The translations under genes and the position numbers were made by a program. From assembly GCF_030269605.1 (NCBI RefSeq), contig NZ_BSTQ01000013.1, positions 62,001 to 126,000 of the forward strand: 64,000 nt of DNA, read 5' to 3'. The notes under the pieces were generated by a model. The model did no database searches and was not told the DNA's origin. It was given only the letters and a program-made list of their open reading frames with translations. The DNA comes from Lentzea sp. NBRC 105346. GTDB lineage: Bacteria; Actinomycetota; Actinomycetes; Mycobacteriales; Pseudonocardiaceae. Positions 50,562-59,073 of the stretch are shown here, one piece after another (positions within the stretch are counted from its first letter, which is position 1; every line of letters begins with the position of its first letter).

Positions 50562-52067
50562 GTGACCGCGCTGCAGGGACAACAGCTCGCCGGGCCGCTT
50601 TCGGCCGCGGTGGCCGGCCTCTGCACGGCACTGCAACCCCAGGTCTCACCGCAGACCGCGGCCGGGTTCGCCGAGGTGCTGCGCCGGTTGCGCGCACCGC
50701 TGCAGGTCGCGGTCGCCGGGCGCATCAAGTCCGGAAAGTCCACGCTCGTCAACGCTTTGATCGGCCGCCGGGTCGCGCCGACCGACGTCGGTGAGTGCAC
50801 CCGGCTCGTCACGCGGTTCCAGTACGGCACGGTCGACCGCATCGAAGTGATCTTCACCGACGGTCGCAGGCAGGTGCTGCCGTTCGACGCCGAGGGCATG
50901 ATCCCGGCGTCGCTCGGCGTCGACATCGCGTCGGTGTCGCACGTCGAGGCGTACCTGACGAACAACGTCCTGCGCGACTTCACGGTCATCGACACGCCCG
51001 GACTCGCGTCACTCGATGCGGCATCGGTGGCGCGCACCGAGGAGCTGCTGGATCCCGTGTCGCGCAACGCGGTCGCGGGTGCGGAGGCCGTTCTCTACGT
51101 CGTCACACAGGGCGTGCGCGCCGACGACCACCAGGCGATCGCCGCGTTCACCGCGGCCACCGCGTCGCGGGAGGCCGGTCCGGTCAACGCGATCGCGGTG
51201 CTGAACAAGGTCGACGCGGTGGCGCCGGAGACCGTCGAGGGCGCGGACGGCGACGTGTGGCGGGCGGCCGAGATCCTCGCCGAGAAGCAGGCGTCGTTGC
51301 TGCGGCCGCGGGTCGCCGACGTGCTGCCGGTGATCAGCCTGCTCGCCGAGTCCGCCGAGACCGGCGCCTTCACCGCGCCGGACGCGGAGTCGTTGCGGCA
51401 GCTGGCGAACCTCGACGCGGACACCCGCGAGATGATGCTGATGTCCGGCGACCTCTTCACCAGCTGGGAGTGCGACGTCCCGAGCGGGGTGCGCGTGCGG
51501 TTGCTGGAGAAGCTGGACCTCTACGGCATCGGCCAGGCGTTGCGGGCGATCGACGCCGAACCGGCGATCACCGCCGGGGCGTTGCGGCGCAAGCTGCTCG
51601 ACTCGTCCGGGTTCGCCGAGGTGCGCGGCCGGCTGGACGCCGTGTTCCGCGCTCGCGCGGACGGGATCAAGGCCGCCGCCGCGCTGGCGTCGGTGACCTC
51701 GCTGGCGTCCGGAGATCCTGGTGAACGCCGGCGCGTGCACGACGCGATCGAGGTGCTGCTCGCCAAGCCCGAGGCGCACCAGCTGCGGCTGCTGGAGGCG
51801 TTGACGCTGGTCGTCTCCGGTGCCGTCGCGCTGCCGACCGACCTCGCCGACGAGGTGCTGCGGGTCGGCAGCACGCCGGACATCCCGGGCAGACTCGGTC
51901 TGGTGGGTCGACCGGTACAGGAGCTCACCGCCTACGCACTGGAGCGCGCGGGCTGGTGGCGTTCGTTCGCGTCGTTCGGCGCCACGCCCGCGCAGGGCCG
52001 GGTGGCGCACGTCGTGCACCGGGCGTACTTCCTGATGTGGCAACAACTGCGTGCTGGGGGGCACTGA
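50562..52067 (+). CDS. Dynamin-like GTPase (IniC/IniA-type), first
   Basis: 501 aa; GTG 50562 gives a start shortly before the helical neck. G1 loop GRIKSGKS (53-60), G3 DTPG (144-147) and G4 NKVD (215-218) are present. Bacterial dynamin-like proteins bind and remodel membranes; in mycobacteria IniA/IniC respond to cell-wall antibiotics. The C-terminal half is helical without a clear membrane anchor. The next gene, GrpE-like, starts at its stop codon (TGATG). Confidence 0.85.
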   Translation: MTALQGQQLAGPLSAAVAGLCTALQPQVSPQTAAGFAEVLRRLRAPLQVAVAGRIKSGKSTLVNALIGRRVAPTDVGECTRLVTRFQYGTVDRIEVIFTDGRRQVLPFDAEGMIPASLGVDIASVSHVEAYLTNNVLRDFTVIDTPGLASLDAASVARTEELLDPVSRNAVAGAEAVLYVVTQGVRADDHQAIAAFTAATASREAGPVNAIAVLNKVDAVAPETVEGADGDVWRAAEILAEKQASLLRPRVADVLPVISLLAESAETGAFTAPDAESLRQLANLDADTREMMLMSGDLFTSWECDVPSGVRVRLLEKLDLYGIGQALRAIDAEPAITAGALRRKLLDSSGFAEVRGRLDAVFRARADGIKAAAALASVTSLASGDPGERRRVHDAIEVLLAKPEAHQLRLLEALTLVVSGAVALPTDLADEVLRVGSTPDIPGRLGLVGRPVQELTAYALERAGWWRSFASFGATPAQGRVAHVVHRAYFLMWQQLRAGGH

Positions 52068-52429
52068 TGGGTGGAACCGATCCCATGATCGATCCGTCGG
52101 AGAACGACGTGGAGACCATCTCCGACGAGCTGCTGGACCAGGCACTGGCCGAGCGGCGCGCGCTGGTGCAGCTGTGTCTGTACGCGATGGACCGGGCCCG
52201 CAGCACGGGTGTCGTGGAACGCCTGGAGGAGGGGCTCGCGGGCATCGGCGTCACCGCGGTGCGCCCGGACGGCCAGCGGTTCGACCCGGCGGTGCACGAG
52301 GCCGGTGGCACCGTGCCGACTGACGACCCGTCGCTCGACGGCCTGGTGGCCGAGACCGAGGTCGTCGGCTTCAGCGACCGGGGCCGCCCGCTCCGCGCGC
52401 CGATCGTCACGGTGTACACGCAACGGTGA
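52067..52429 (+). CDS. GrpE-like nucleotide-exchange-factor homologue
   Basis: 120 aa, ATG 52067 overlapping the dynamin stop. RRALVQLCLYAMDRARSTGVVERLEEGLAGIGVTAVRPDGQRFDPAVHEAGGTVP matches the end of the GrpE long helix and its beta-wing, but the long N-terminal coiled coil is absent. GrpE releases nucleotide from Hsp70; no dnaK is near. It is trapped between two dynamin genes with overlaps on both sides, so it probably serves them. Confidence 0.8.
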   Translation: MGGTDPMIDPSENDVETISDELLDQALAERRALVQLCLYAMDRARSTGVVERLEEGLAGIGVTAVRPDGQRFDPAVHEAGGTVPTDDPSLDGLVAETEVVGFSDRGRPLRAPIVTVYTQR

Positions 52430-54240
52430 GCACCCTTCCGCAGACCGTCCGCCAGACCAGGGAGAAGCTGACCGCCCTGGTCCGGGAGCTCGACCCCAAG
52501 GCCGCCGACTGGCTCGTCCCGCCGGCGACCGTGCCGACCGTCGTGGTGGTCGGTGAGACGAACCGCGGCAAGAGCTCGCTGGTCAACGCCATGCTCGCCA
52601 CTCCAGGACTGTCCCCTGTGGACGCCGAGGTCGCGACGGCGACCTACCTGGTCTTCCAGCACGGAACGGAGTGGGCCGCGCGCGCGTGCTATCCGGGCCG
52701 GCACGAGCCAGTCCCGTTCGAGGTCGGCGAGATCATCAACTGGGTGTCGGCCGCGCACGAGCTGCCGCCGGGCCAGCTGCCGCCGCGCTACGTCGAGGTG
52801 GACGCGCCGATCCCGCTGCTGGAACGTATGTCCCTTGTGGACACTCCCGGTGTCGGCGGGCTCGACTCGGTGCACGGTGAGCTCGCCGCGGAGGCCGCGG
52901 CATCGGCGACCGCCCTGCTGTTCGTGGTCGACGCGTCGTCGCCGTTCACGCGGGGCGAGCTGACCTTCCTCCAGACCGTCGGCGACCGCGTGGAGACCGT
53001 GGTCTTCGCACTGACGAAGACCGACCAGTACCGCGGCTGGCGCCAGGTCCTCGAGGCGAACAAGGCCCTGCTGGCCGAGCACGCGCCGCGGTTCGCCGGC
53101 GCGGTCTTCCACCCGGTGTCGTCGCGCCTGTTCGAGATGGCCGCGAAGGCGCCGAACCCGGACGCGGGCGCGATGCTGCGCGAACGGTCGGGCATCGGCG
53201 ACCTGCAGGCCGCGATGCAGGAACTCGTCGTCGGTCGCGCCGCCATGCTCGGCGAGGCGAACACGTTGCGCGCCTTGGCCACCGTCCTGGCCGAACTGGA
53301 CGTCCGGCTCGACGCCGAACGCCGCGCGCTCGCCACCGGTGAGTCCGAGGCGGAGTCGTTGCGCCGCCGCCGCGACGAGCTGATGACCGAACGCCGTTCG
53401 TCGACGCGCGGCTGGCAGGTCCGCCTGCGCGGCGAGGTCCAGCGTGCCCGCGTCGAGGCGAACCACGAGATCAGCAGGCAGATGCGCGACCTGCAGACGT
53501 GGTTCCGCCAGGCGGTCGACGTGGCGTCGCGCGAGCAGCTCGCCCAGCTGCCGCACCAGGTCGACACCGCGCTGCAGGTCGTGTCGTCACGTATCAGCGC
53601 GGGCCTGGCCCACAGCCTGACCCGCGTGGCCGACGCGTCGCTGGCCGAGCTGTTCTCCGCCGACGAACTGGCGGTCATCCGCAGCCAGTTCGCGCGCGGC
53701 GCTCAGCCGCCGATCGTGTTGCGCCCCAAGGACAAACGCCCGCCCACGGCCGAGGACAAGCTGCTCGTCTTCATGGGCGTCTCCGGCGGCCTCGGCGCGG
53801 GCAAGCTGGCCGTGATGCCGCTGGCCGGCCTCGGTGTCGCCGCGCTCAACCCGATCGTCCTGCCGGTGACCATCGTGCTCGGCCTGGGCGCCGGCTGGTG
53901 GATGGCCCGCACCCGCACCCACACGGCCGAGAAGCAGCACGTCAAGCAGTGGCTCTCGGACGCCATCGCGGACGCCCGGTCCACCCTGGACCAGCTCGCC
54001 GCCGAGCAGCTGATCGAGGCCGAGCAGGCCCTGTCGCTGGCGCTCGACGAGGCGTTGACCAGGCGGATCGAGGCCATCGAGGCCGAGCTGCGCGAGGTCG
54101 AGAAGGCGATGCGCATGGAGGCCGGCGAACGCGGCCGCGAGCTGCAGGCCGTCACGCGCAGGATCGCCGAGGTGCAGTCGGGCCGGGAACGCGTCGACGA
54201 GCTACTGACGCGAATCCGCGCGGTCCGCGACCGGGCCTGA
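52426..54240 (+). CDS. Dynamin-like GTPase (IniA-type), second
   Basis: 604 aa from GTG 52426, overlapping the GrpE-like stop (GTGA). G1 GETNRGKS (43-50), G3 DTPG (139-142) and G4 TKTD (197-200). A long helical region (~285-430, then ~500-600) surrounds two hydrophobic segments (~445-493), which would anchor it in the membrane as a hairpin. With the first dynamin it may form a heteromeric membrane-remodelling machine. Confidence 0.87.
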   Translation: MSTLPQTVRQTREKLTALVRELDPKAADWLVPPATVPTVVVVGETNRGKSSLVNAMLATPGLSPVDAEVATATYLVFQHGTEWAARACYPGRHEPVPFEVGEIINWVSAAHELPPGQLPPRYVEVDAPIPLLERMSLVDTPGVGGLDSVHGELAAEAAASATALLFVVDASSPFTRGELTFLQTVGDRVETVVFALTKTDQYRGWRQVLEANKALLAEHAPRFAGAVFHPVSSRLFEMAAKAPNPDAGAMLRERSGIGDLQAAMQELVVGRAAMLGEANTLRALATVLAELDVRLDAERRALATGESEAESLRRRRDELMTERRSSTRGWQVRLRGEVQRARVEANHEISRQMRDLQTWFRQAVDVASREQLAQLPHQVDTALQVVSSRISAGLAHSLTRVADASLAELFSADELAVIRSQFARGAQPPIVLRPKDKRPPTAEDKLLVFMGVSGGLGAGKLAVMPLAGLGVAALNPIVLPVTIVLGLGAGWWMARTRTHTAEKQHVKQWLSDAIADARSTLDQLAAEQLIEAEQALSLALDEALTRRIEAIEAELREVEKAMRMEAGERGRELQAVTRRIAEVQSGRERVDELLTRIRAVRDRA

Positions 54241-54456
54241 AAAGGCATAACGAGCGTCGCTTCGCCGGGTTACGACACCCGTTCAGAATTAATCGAGCAA
54301 TGCTCATTTTGCCTGGTCAGTGCACCGTTGTCGACGCAACTTAAATGCGTGTGTCCGGGACCGCTCCGCGCACGTGCATTTGTCTGGAATGCAAGTTCAC
54401 GATCACGTCATCGAATGGGAATGCCGGTTAATTCGCCGCTGCTTGTCTTCTGAGCC

Positions 54457-54981
54457 ATGAAGCTGCAGCGAGACCAGGTGGTCGCGGCGAGCCTGGTGGG
54501 CACCGTGGTCGTCGTGCTCGGGTTCGCGTCCGGCATCGGTGGCGTGCCGCAGGCGCAGAGCGTTCCCCCACCGACACCGCCGCGCCCGACCCAGCACGAG
54601 CAACCGCACCCGCCGGCCGAGCACGTGCCGCAACCGGTGGCGCACAATCCCGTTCCGGCCGCGCACGTGCCCGCACCACACGTGCCGGCACCGTCCTACT
54701 CGCATCCGAGCGTGCCGTCGCCGACGACCTCGGTTCCCACCACGACCTCGTCCGCACCGGCTCGGCCATGCGACGCGGGCGGACTCACGAAACTGTTGCA
54801 CGACTTGGGTTTGCTCATCGGCGATCTGCCCATCGTGGGTGAGCTGACCGAGGGCACGAAGGCCGTCGACGAGCTGCCGTTGCTGGGCGGCCTGTTGCCC
54901 CCGTTGGAACTTCCGGACGGCTGCAAGGTCGTCGTGGACGACCGGACCGGCAAGATCACCGGACTGCTGGGTACGCCGTGA
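54457..54981 (+). CDS. Secreted or anchored Pro/His-rich protein of copper operon
   Basis: 174 aa, ATG 54457. One N-terminal hydrophobic helix, a Pro/His-rich region (residues ~35-75, with PHPPAEHVPQ) that could bind metal, a Thr/Pro stretch, then a short domain with two Cys (RPCDAGG and PDGCKV). It precedes the CopD-like gene with a GTGA overlap. Metal binding is inference from composition and context. The 216 bp upstream hold no gene and are less GC-rich. Confidence 0.7.
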   Translation: MKLQRDQVVAASLVGTVVVVLGFASGIGGVPQAQSVPPPTPPRPTQHEQPHPPAEHVPQPVAHNPVPAAHVPAPHVPAPSYSHPSVPSPTTSVPTTTSSAPARPCDAGGLTKLLHDLGLLIGDLPIVGELTEGTKAVDELPLLGGLLPPLELPDGCKVVVDDRTGKITGLLGTP

Positions 54982-55856
54982 GCGAGGCGGCCAGGTCCTG
55001 GTACCTGCTGGCGCGGTCGTTCGACTACGTCGGCACGACGCTCTTCCTGGGCGGCATGGCGTTCGTCGCGTTCCTCTGGCCGGACGGCGCGAACACCGCA
55101 CGGGTGCGCCGGCTGCTCGGGTTCGGCTGGCTGTGCGGGTTCGCGGGCACGGTCGCCGGCTTGTGCTTCCAGGCGGCGTGGGTGGCCGGGAAGGGGCCTG
55201 AGCTCAGCTGGCCGGTCGTGGAACCGGTGCTGCACAGCCCGTTCGGCCGCGTGTGGGTGGCGCGCACGTTGTTGTGGGTGCTGGCGCTCGTGGTCCTGAT
55301 CGACCTGTCCCGGCGTGGGCGGACGGCGGCTCGGTCGCTCGCCTGGCGGGTGGGCGCCATTGCCGTCGGGCTCGGTGTCCTGCGCACCAACGGGATGACG
55401 GGGCACGCGCTCGACCTGCCCGGCTGGGGACAGGTCGTCGTGTTCGTGCACCTGCTCGTGGTGTGCGTGTGGGTCGGCGGTCTCGCCGTGCTGCTGCTCG
55501 CCGTGCTGCCGAGCCGGGACCGGGACGTGCTCACCGACGTCCTGCCGCGCTACTCGAAGCTCGCGATGTTCTCCGTCGCGACGATCACCGCGGCGGGCGC
55601 GCTGCTCGCGTGGCGGCTCGTCGGGTCGCTGGATGCGTTGCTGCACACCGGATACGGGCGAACGCTGCTGCTGAAGCTCGTGATCTTCGCGGCGATGCTG
55701 CTCGCCGGACTGGCCAGCAAAACGTGGGTGGACCGGCGGCTCGCGGTAGCCACGACCGCCCGCGGCATCACCCTCTCGGTCGCCTTCGAGACGGTCCTCG
55801 CCGTCGTCGTACTCGGGGTGGCCGCCTTCCTCGTCACGACCGCTCCCGGTCGCTGA
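54978..55856 (+). CDS. CopD-family membrane protein
   Basis: 292 aa from GTG 54978. Eight membrane segments; conserved polar residues include His in LHSPFGRVW, GHALDLPGWGQ and FVHLLVVCVWVGGLAVLLL, as in CopD/YcnJ copper-resistance proteins, which move copper across the cytoplasmic membrane. Two cupredoxin genes follow, supporting a copper-related function. Confidence 0.88.
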   Translation: MSEAARSWYLLARSFDYVGTTLFLGGMAFVAFLWPDGANTARVRRLLGFGWLCGFAGTVAGLCFQAAWVAGKGPELSWPVVEPVLHSPFGRVWVARTLLWVLALVVLIDLSRRGRTAARSLAWRVGAIAVGLGVLRTNGMTGHALDLPGWGQVVVFVHLLVVCVWVGGLAVLLLAVLPSRDRDVLTDVLPRYSKLAMFSVATITAAGALLAWRLVGSLDALLHTGYGRTLLLKLVIFAAMLLAGLASKTWVDRRLAVATTARGITLSVAFETVLAVVVLGVAAFLVTTAPGR

Positions 55857-55876
55857 TGCACCAGAAAGGATCCACT

Positions 55877-56716
55877 GTGGACAAGACAACGAGGTTCGCC
55901 GTGCTGGTCGCGGCACTCGGTATCGCAGGGACGGCGTTGTGTCTCAGCGCCGTGGGCTCGAGCCCGGCGGCAACCCCGGCCGTCGACCTCGCGGCACAGC
56001 AACAGGCCGCGGCGTCGAAGAGCGTCGAGATCATGAACTACGCCTACTCGCCCGCGTCGCTGACGATCGCGGCCGGTGACACGGTCGTCTGGACGAACCA
56101 CGACTCCGCGCCGCACAACGTCGTGGTCTCCGACGGGCCGGAGAAGTTCACCTCGCCCACGCTGCAGCAGGGCCAGACGTTCAGCTACACGTTCAGCAAG
56201 GCCGGCACGTACTCGTACTACTGCTCGGTCCACCCGGACATGAAGGCGTCGGTCACCGTGTCCGGCACGACGACCACCACCGCCCCGCCGACGACGACCA
56301 CCACGACCACCGCTCCTCCGACGAGCCACCCCACCACCCATCCGAGCCCGACGACCACCGCACCGCCGTCCAGCGGCAAGTGCGTGTCGAAGGAGACGCT
56401 CGCCCCGTTCGTCGCCCACCTCAAGGCGGCGCACCTGGAGACGTCGCCGTTGCAGCAGGTGAACGACGCGCTGGCGTTCGACAACTACATCAAGGCGCAC
56501 ACCGTCCTGTTCGAGCAGATGCTCGACCCGGCCCTCAGCTCCTCGCTGCCACAGGAAGCGCTGGCGCCGTTCATCGCGCACGTCAAGGCGGCGCACCTGG
56601 AGACGTCGCCGTTGCAGCAGGTCAATGACGCGCTGGCGTTCGACAACTACATCAAGGCGCACACCGTCCTGTTCGAGCAGATGCTCGACCCGGCGTTCAA
56701 CCAGGCGATCTGCTGA
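55877..56716 (+). CDS. Secreted cupredoxin with duplicated C-terminal module
   Basis: 279 aa. GTG 55877 is favoured over ATG 55856 because AAAGGA stands seven bases before it. Signal peptide, then a plastocyanin/azurin-like domain with Cu ligands His80, Cys116, His119 and Met122 (YYCSVHPDM). A Thr/Pro linker leads to two tandem ~54-residue modules (LAPFVAHLKAAHLETSPLQQ and its copy) that share a 110-bp block at 108 of 110 positions. The last residue but none is Cys. Modules are not recognised elsewhere. Confidence 0.85.
   Translation: MDKTTRFAVLVAALGIAGTALCLSAVGSSPAATPAVDLAAQQQAAASKSVEIMNYAYSPASLTIAAGDTVVWTNHDSAPHNVVVSDGPEKFTSPTLQQGQTFSYTFSKAGTYSYYCSVHPDMKASVTVSGTTTTTAPPTTTTTTTAPPTSHPTTHPSPTTTAPPSSGKCVSKETLAPFVAHLKAAHLETSPLQQVNDALAFDNYIKAHTVLFEQMLDPALSSSLPQEALAPFIAHVKAAHLETSPLQQVNDALAFDNYIKAHTVLFEQMLDPAFNQAIC
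56423..56694 (+). repeat. Tandem 110-bp intragenic duplication, period 162 bp
   Basis: 56423-56532 and 56585-56694 differ at only two positions (GTGAAC against GTCAAT). The near-identity in codon third positions indicates a recent duplication or gene conversion within the cupredoxin gene. Confidence 0.9.
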
Positions 56717-57255
56717 TGCGGCGCGGCCTGGCCAGCGCCGTCCTGGCCGCGTTCGCCGTGCTGGGCATCCCCGGCACGGCGCCCGCCGTCGAGACGCACG
56801 CGGTGTCGATCGCGAACTACGCCTACGCCCCGGCGTCCATGACCGTCCACGTCGGCGACGTCGTCACGTGGACCAACTCCGACCAGGCACCGCACGACGT
56901 GGCCGCGGGAACGTTCCGCTCACCGATGCTGTCGACCGGTCAGTCGTGGAGCTACACCTTCACCCAGCCGGGGACCTACGACTACGTGTGCTCGATCCAC
57001 CCCGACATGCGGGCCCGGATCACCGTGCTCGCGCCCGTGACCACGGCCGCGCCCGCCCCTGCGGCACCCGTGCCGACGACAACAACCACTTCGGAACCCG
57101 TGCCGACGACCACGACGACCAGCGCCGTTGTGGCGACCGCGGCGCCGGTGGCCCCCACGGCGACGCTTCAGCCGATGTTGCTGCTGGCAGGTCTGGTGGC
57201 GGCCGTGACGACGCTCTGCCTGTTGCTGATCGGGTCGCGGCCGGATCGCACCTAA
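56716..57255 (+). CDS. Membrane-anchored cupredoxin
   Basis: 179 aa, ATG 56716 overlapping the previous stop. Signal peptide; cupredoxin domain with His60, Cys92, His95 and Met98 (YVCSIHPDM), the complete type 1 copper set; Thr/Pro linker; C-terminal transmembrane helix (~LLLAGLVAAVTTLCLLLIG). Last gene of the copper operon. Probably passes electrons or copper at the outer face of the membrane. Confidence 0.88.
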   Translation: MRRGLASAVLAAFAVLGIPGTAPAVETHAVSIANYAYAPASMTVHVGDVVTWTNSDQAPHDVAAGTFRSPMLSTGQSWSYTFTQPGTYDYVCSIHPDMRARITVLAPVTTAAPAPAAPVPTTTTTSEPVPTTTTTSAVVATAAPVAPTATLQPMLLLAGLVAAVTTLCLLLIGSRPDRT

Positions 57256-57956
57256 CCGAACGGCTTGACCGCCGCGAGCACAGTCGTGTCGTCGTACTTC
57301 ACGAAGGCCACGGTGTACGCGATGCCGTTCCCGCCGACCCACACCGTCGTGGGCACGGTGGGCATGGACCGGCGCAGACCCGCGTACGGCCTGGACAGCA
57401 CGAAGTCCTCGACATGTCCTGGGAACCGCACCCGCAGCCGCGAAGAGCCGGGGGCGACCTCCGCGTGCCCGCGCCGCCACTCGCTCACGCCCAGCCTGCG
57501 CGACCACCGCACGACACCGAGCACGCCGCCCGCGCCGACGATCAGGCCGAGCACGCCGCCCACGGCGGAGATGACGAAGCCGGGGTTCATGTTCATCTCG
57601 GCCGTCGTGCGCACCCGTCCGGCCGGGTCCTTCGGGTCGTAGATCACCGTGACCTGGTCGCCGGGCAGGTAGTCGTGCGAGATCGGCACTTGGACCCGGT
57701 ACTCGCGCTGGTCGCCTCCGGCGAAGTAGCCGATCACGATGCTGCGCGACTGGACCGACTTCACGTGCCCCGGCACGCGCACGCCGGTCCGGAGCAACTC
57801 GGTCTCCGCCGCGTCCGTCGCGTACCAGCCGAAACCGCCCCCGATCAGCAGCACCGCGCCGATCACCGCGGACCGCACGCCCGCGCTGCGCAGCCGGCGC
57901 ACGAGAACGGGCAGCGCCGCCGGGTCCAGGGTTCTTCGGAAGCGTCTTCTCGGCAC
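57252..57956 (-). CDS. DUF3592 membrane protein
   Basis: 234 aa from GTG 57956. Two membrane helices (~29-47 and ~130-150) flank an extracellular beta-rich segment with VPGHVKSVQSR, YRVQVPISHDYLPGDQVTVIYDPKDPAGR, the DUF3592 signature. The C-terminal ~80 residues form a soluble domain. Function unknown. Its stop codon overlaps the convergent cupredoxin gene by four bases. Confidence 0.82.
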   Translation of the reverse strand: MPRRRFRRTLDPAALPVLVRRLRSAGVRSAVIGAVLLIGGGFGWYATDAAETELLRTGVRVPGHVKSVQSRSIVIGYFAGGDQREYRVQVPISHDYLPGDQVTVIYDPKDPAGRVRTTAEMNMNPGFVISAVGGVLGLIVGAGGVLGVVRWSRRLGVSEWRRGHAEVAPGSSRLRVRFPGHVEDFVLSRPYAGLRRSMPTVPTTVWVGGNGIAYTVAFVKYDDTTVLAAVKPFG

Positions 57957-58087
57957 CTGGTCCTCCCCCCAGAAGTCCGATCACGACCTTTCAACGCGAC
58001 AACGCCTCCAGGCGTTGAGGTTGGCGACGGAACCGATCCGGCATAACGTGGGTCTTACCGGTACGCAAGAGCGCAGGAGGTGTTCCG

Positions 58088-58774
58088 GTGTACATCGACG
58101 AGAACGGTGCGGCCGACGGCGAGCTGAAGGTCACCGTCGCGGACGAGGAGTACACCGCGGAGGCCACGTTCGACCTCGACAGCGACGGCGTGAACGACAG
58201 CGCGGTGGTCGAGACCGACGACGGTGGACACCTTGCGTTCACCGACACCGACGGCGATGGCGACGCCGATCTGATGAGCACGTTCGACAAGGACGGGAAA
58301 CTGCTCAGTCAGGCGCGCTTCGAAGAGAATTCGGGCGAGTGGGTCGAGGTGGACCCGAACGACCACACGCAACAAAAGACGAATTCCACGCAACAACAAA
58401 CCATTGTCGTGGACACCGACGAGGGCGATCGAAAGGTCGGCCCGGCCACCGAGGACACCGACGGCGACGGCAAGGCGGACACCGCCGTGGTGCAGGACGC
58501 CGACGGCGACACGTGGCTGTTCACCGACCGCGACGGCGACGGGCACGCGGACCTCTCGACCGAGATCACCCGGTCAGGCGAGGTCACGATGTCGGAACAC
58601 CGTGGTGACGACTGGGTTGAGGTCGAGCACGGGCACATCGACTCCGACGGCCGCTACGTCACGGACAGCAAGAGCGGGGTCCTCGACGACGCCGAGGAGT
58701 GGTACACGGCGGAGCGGTTCGACGGCGTGGTCCGAATCGATTCGACCACCGGCCAGTGGATCAGCCCCAACTGA
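58088..58774 (+). CDS. Acidic protein with EF-hand/calcium-like repeats (DUF6802-like)
   Basis: 228 aa from GTG 58088, with AGGAGGTG upstream. No signal peptide. Four Asp-rich loops: DLDSDGVND, DTDGDGDAD, DTDGDGKAD and DRDGDGHAD, each preceded by a VVE/LFT beta strand; this matches dockerin/thrombospondin-3 or EF-hand-like calcium loops. The two halves of the protein repeat each other. Function unknown; calcium binding is inferred from the loops. Confidence 0.78.
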   Translation: MYIDENGAADGELKVTVADEEYTAEATFDLDSDGVNDSAVVETDDGGHLAFTDTDGDGDADLMSTFDKDGKLLSQARFEENSGEWVEVDPNDHTQQKTNSTQQQTIVVDTDEGDRKVGPATEDTDGDGKADTAVVQDADGDTWLFTDRDGDGHADLSTEITRSGEVTMSEHRGDDWVEVEHGHIDSDGRYVTDSKSGVLDDAEEWYTAERFDGVVRIDSTTGQWISPN

Positions 58775-58872
58775 AGTCCAGGTCACAGCCGTTCGGGTGT
58801 GGTGAGTGCCGCATCTTCGACCCTTGTGTTTTCCCGGTTTAAGGAAGACATAACGCCGTCCGTGTGCTGAAT

Positions 58873-58886
58873 CGATTCCAGAATCG
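58873..58886 (+). promoter_or_regulatory. Palindrome upstream of pckG
   Basis: CGATTC-CA-GAATCG, a perfect 14-bp palindrome about 190 bp before the pckG start, in a 299-bp gap that otherwise shows no gene. A possible operator for carbon-source control; the factor is unknown. Confidence 0.35.
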
Positions 58887-59073
58887 GTTTTGTGAGAGAA
58901 GCCTCAGGTCTGGCGTGTGTTACCCGCCATTAACCCGGCTAACCTCGGTTCATCCCCTACAGCTACCGCCCGGCCCCAACCGGGCGGGCGCAGCCTTTTC
59001 CGAGGACGACGAAGTCCACCAGGACCCACACGTGCTCGGGCGGCCGAGGCGTTCAGTCAGGAGACGAGACGAG

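Noticed and set aside
54241..54456. Coding gene between the dynamin and copper operons
   Set aside because: No frame with start, ribosome site and coding bias; base composition is less GC-rich, as expected for a regulatory gap.
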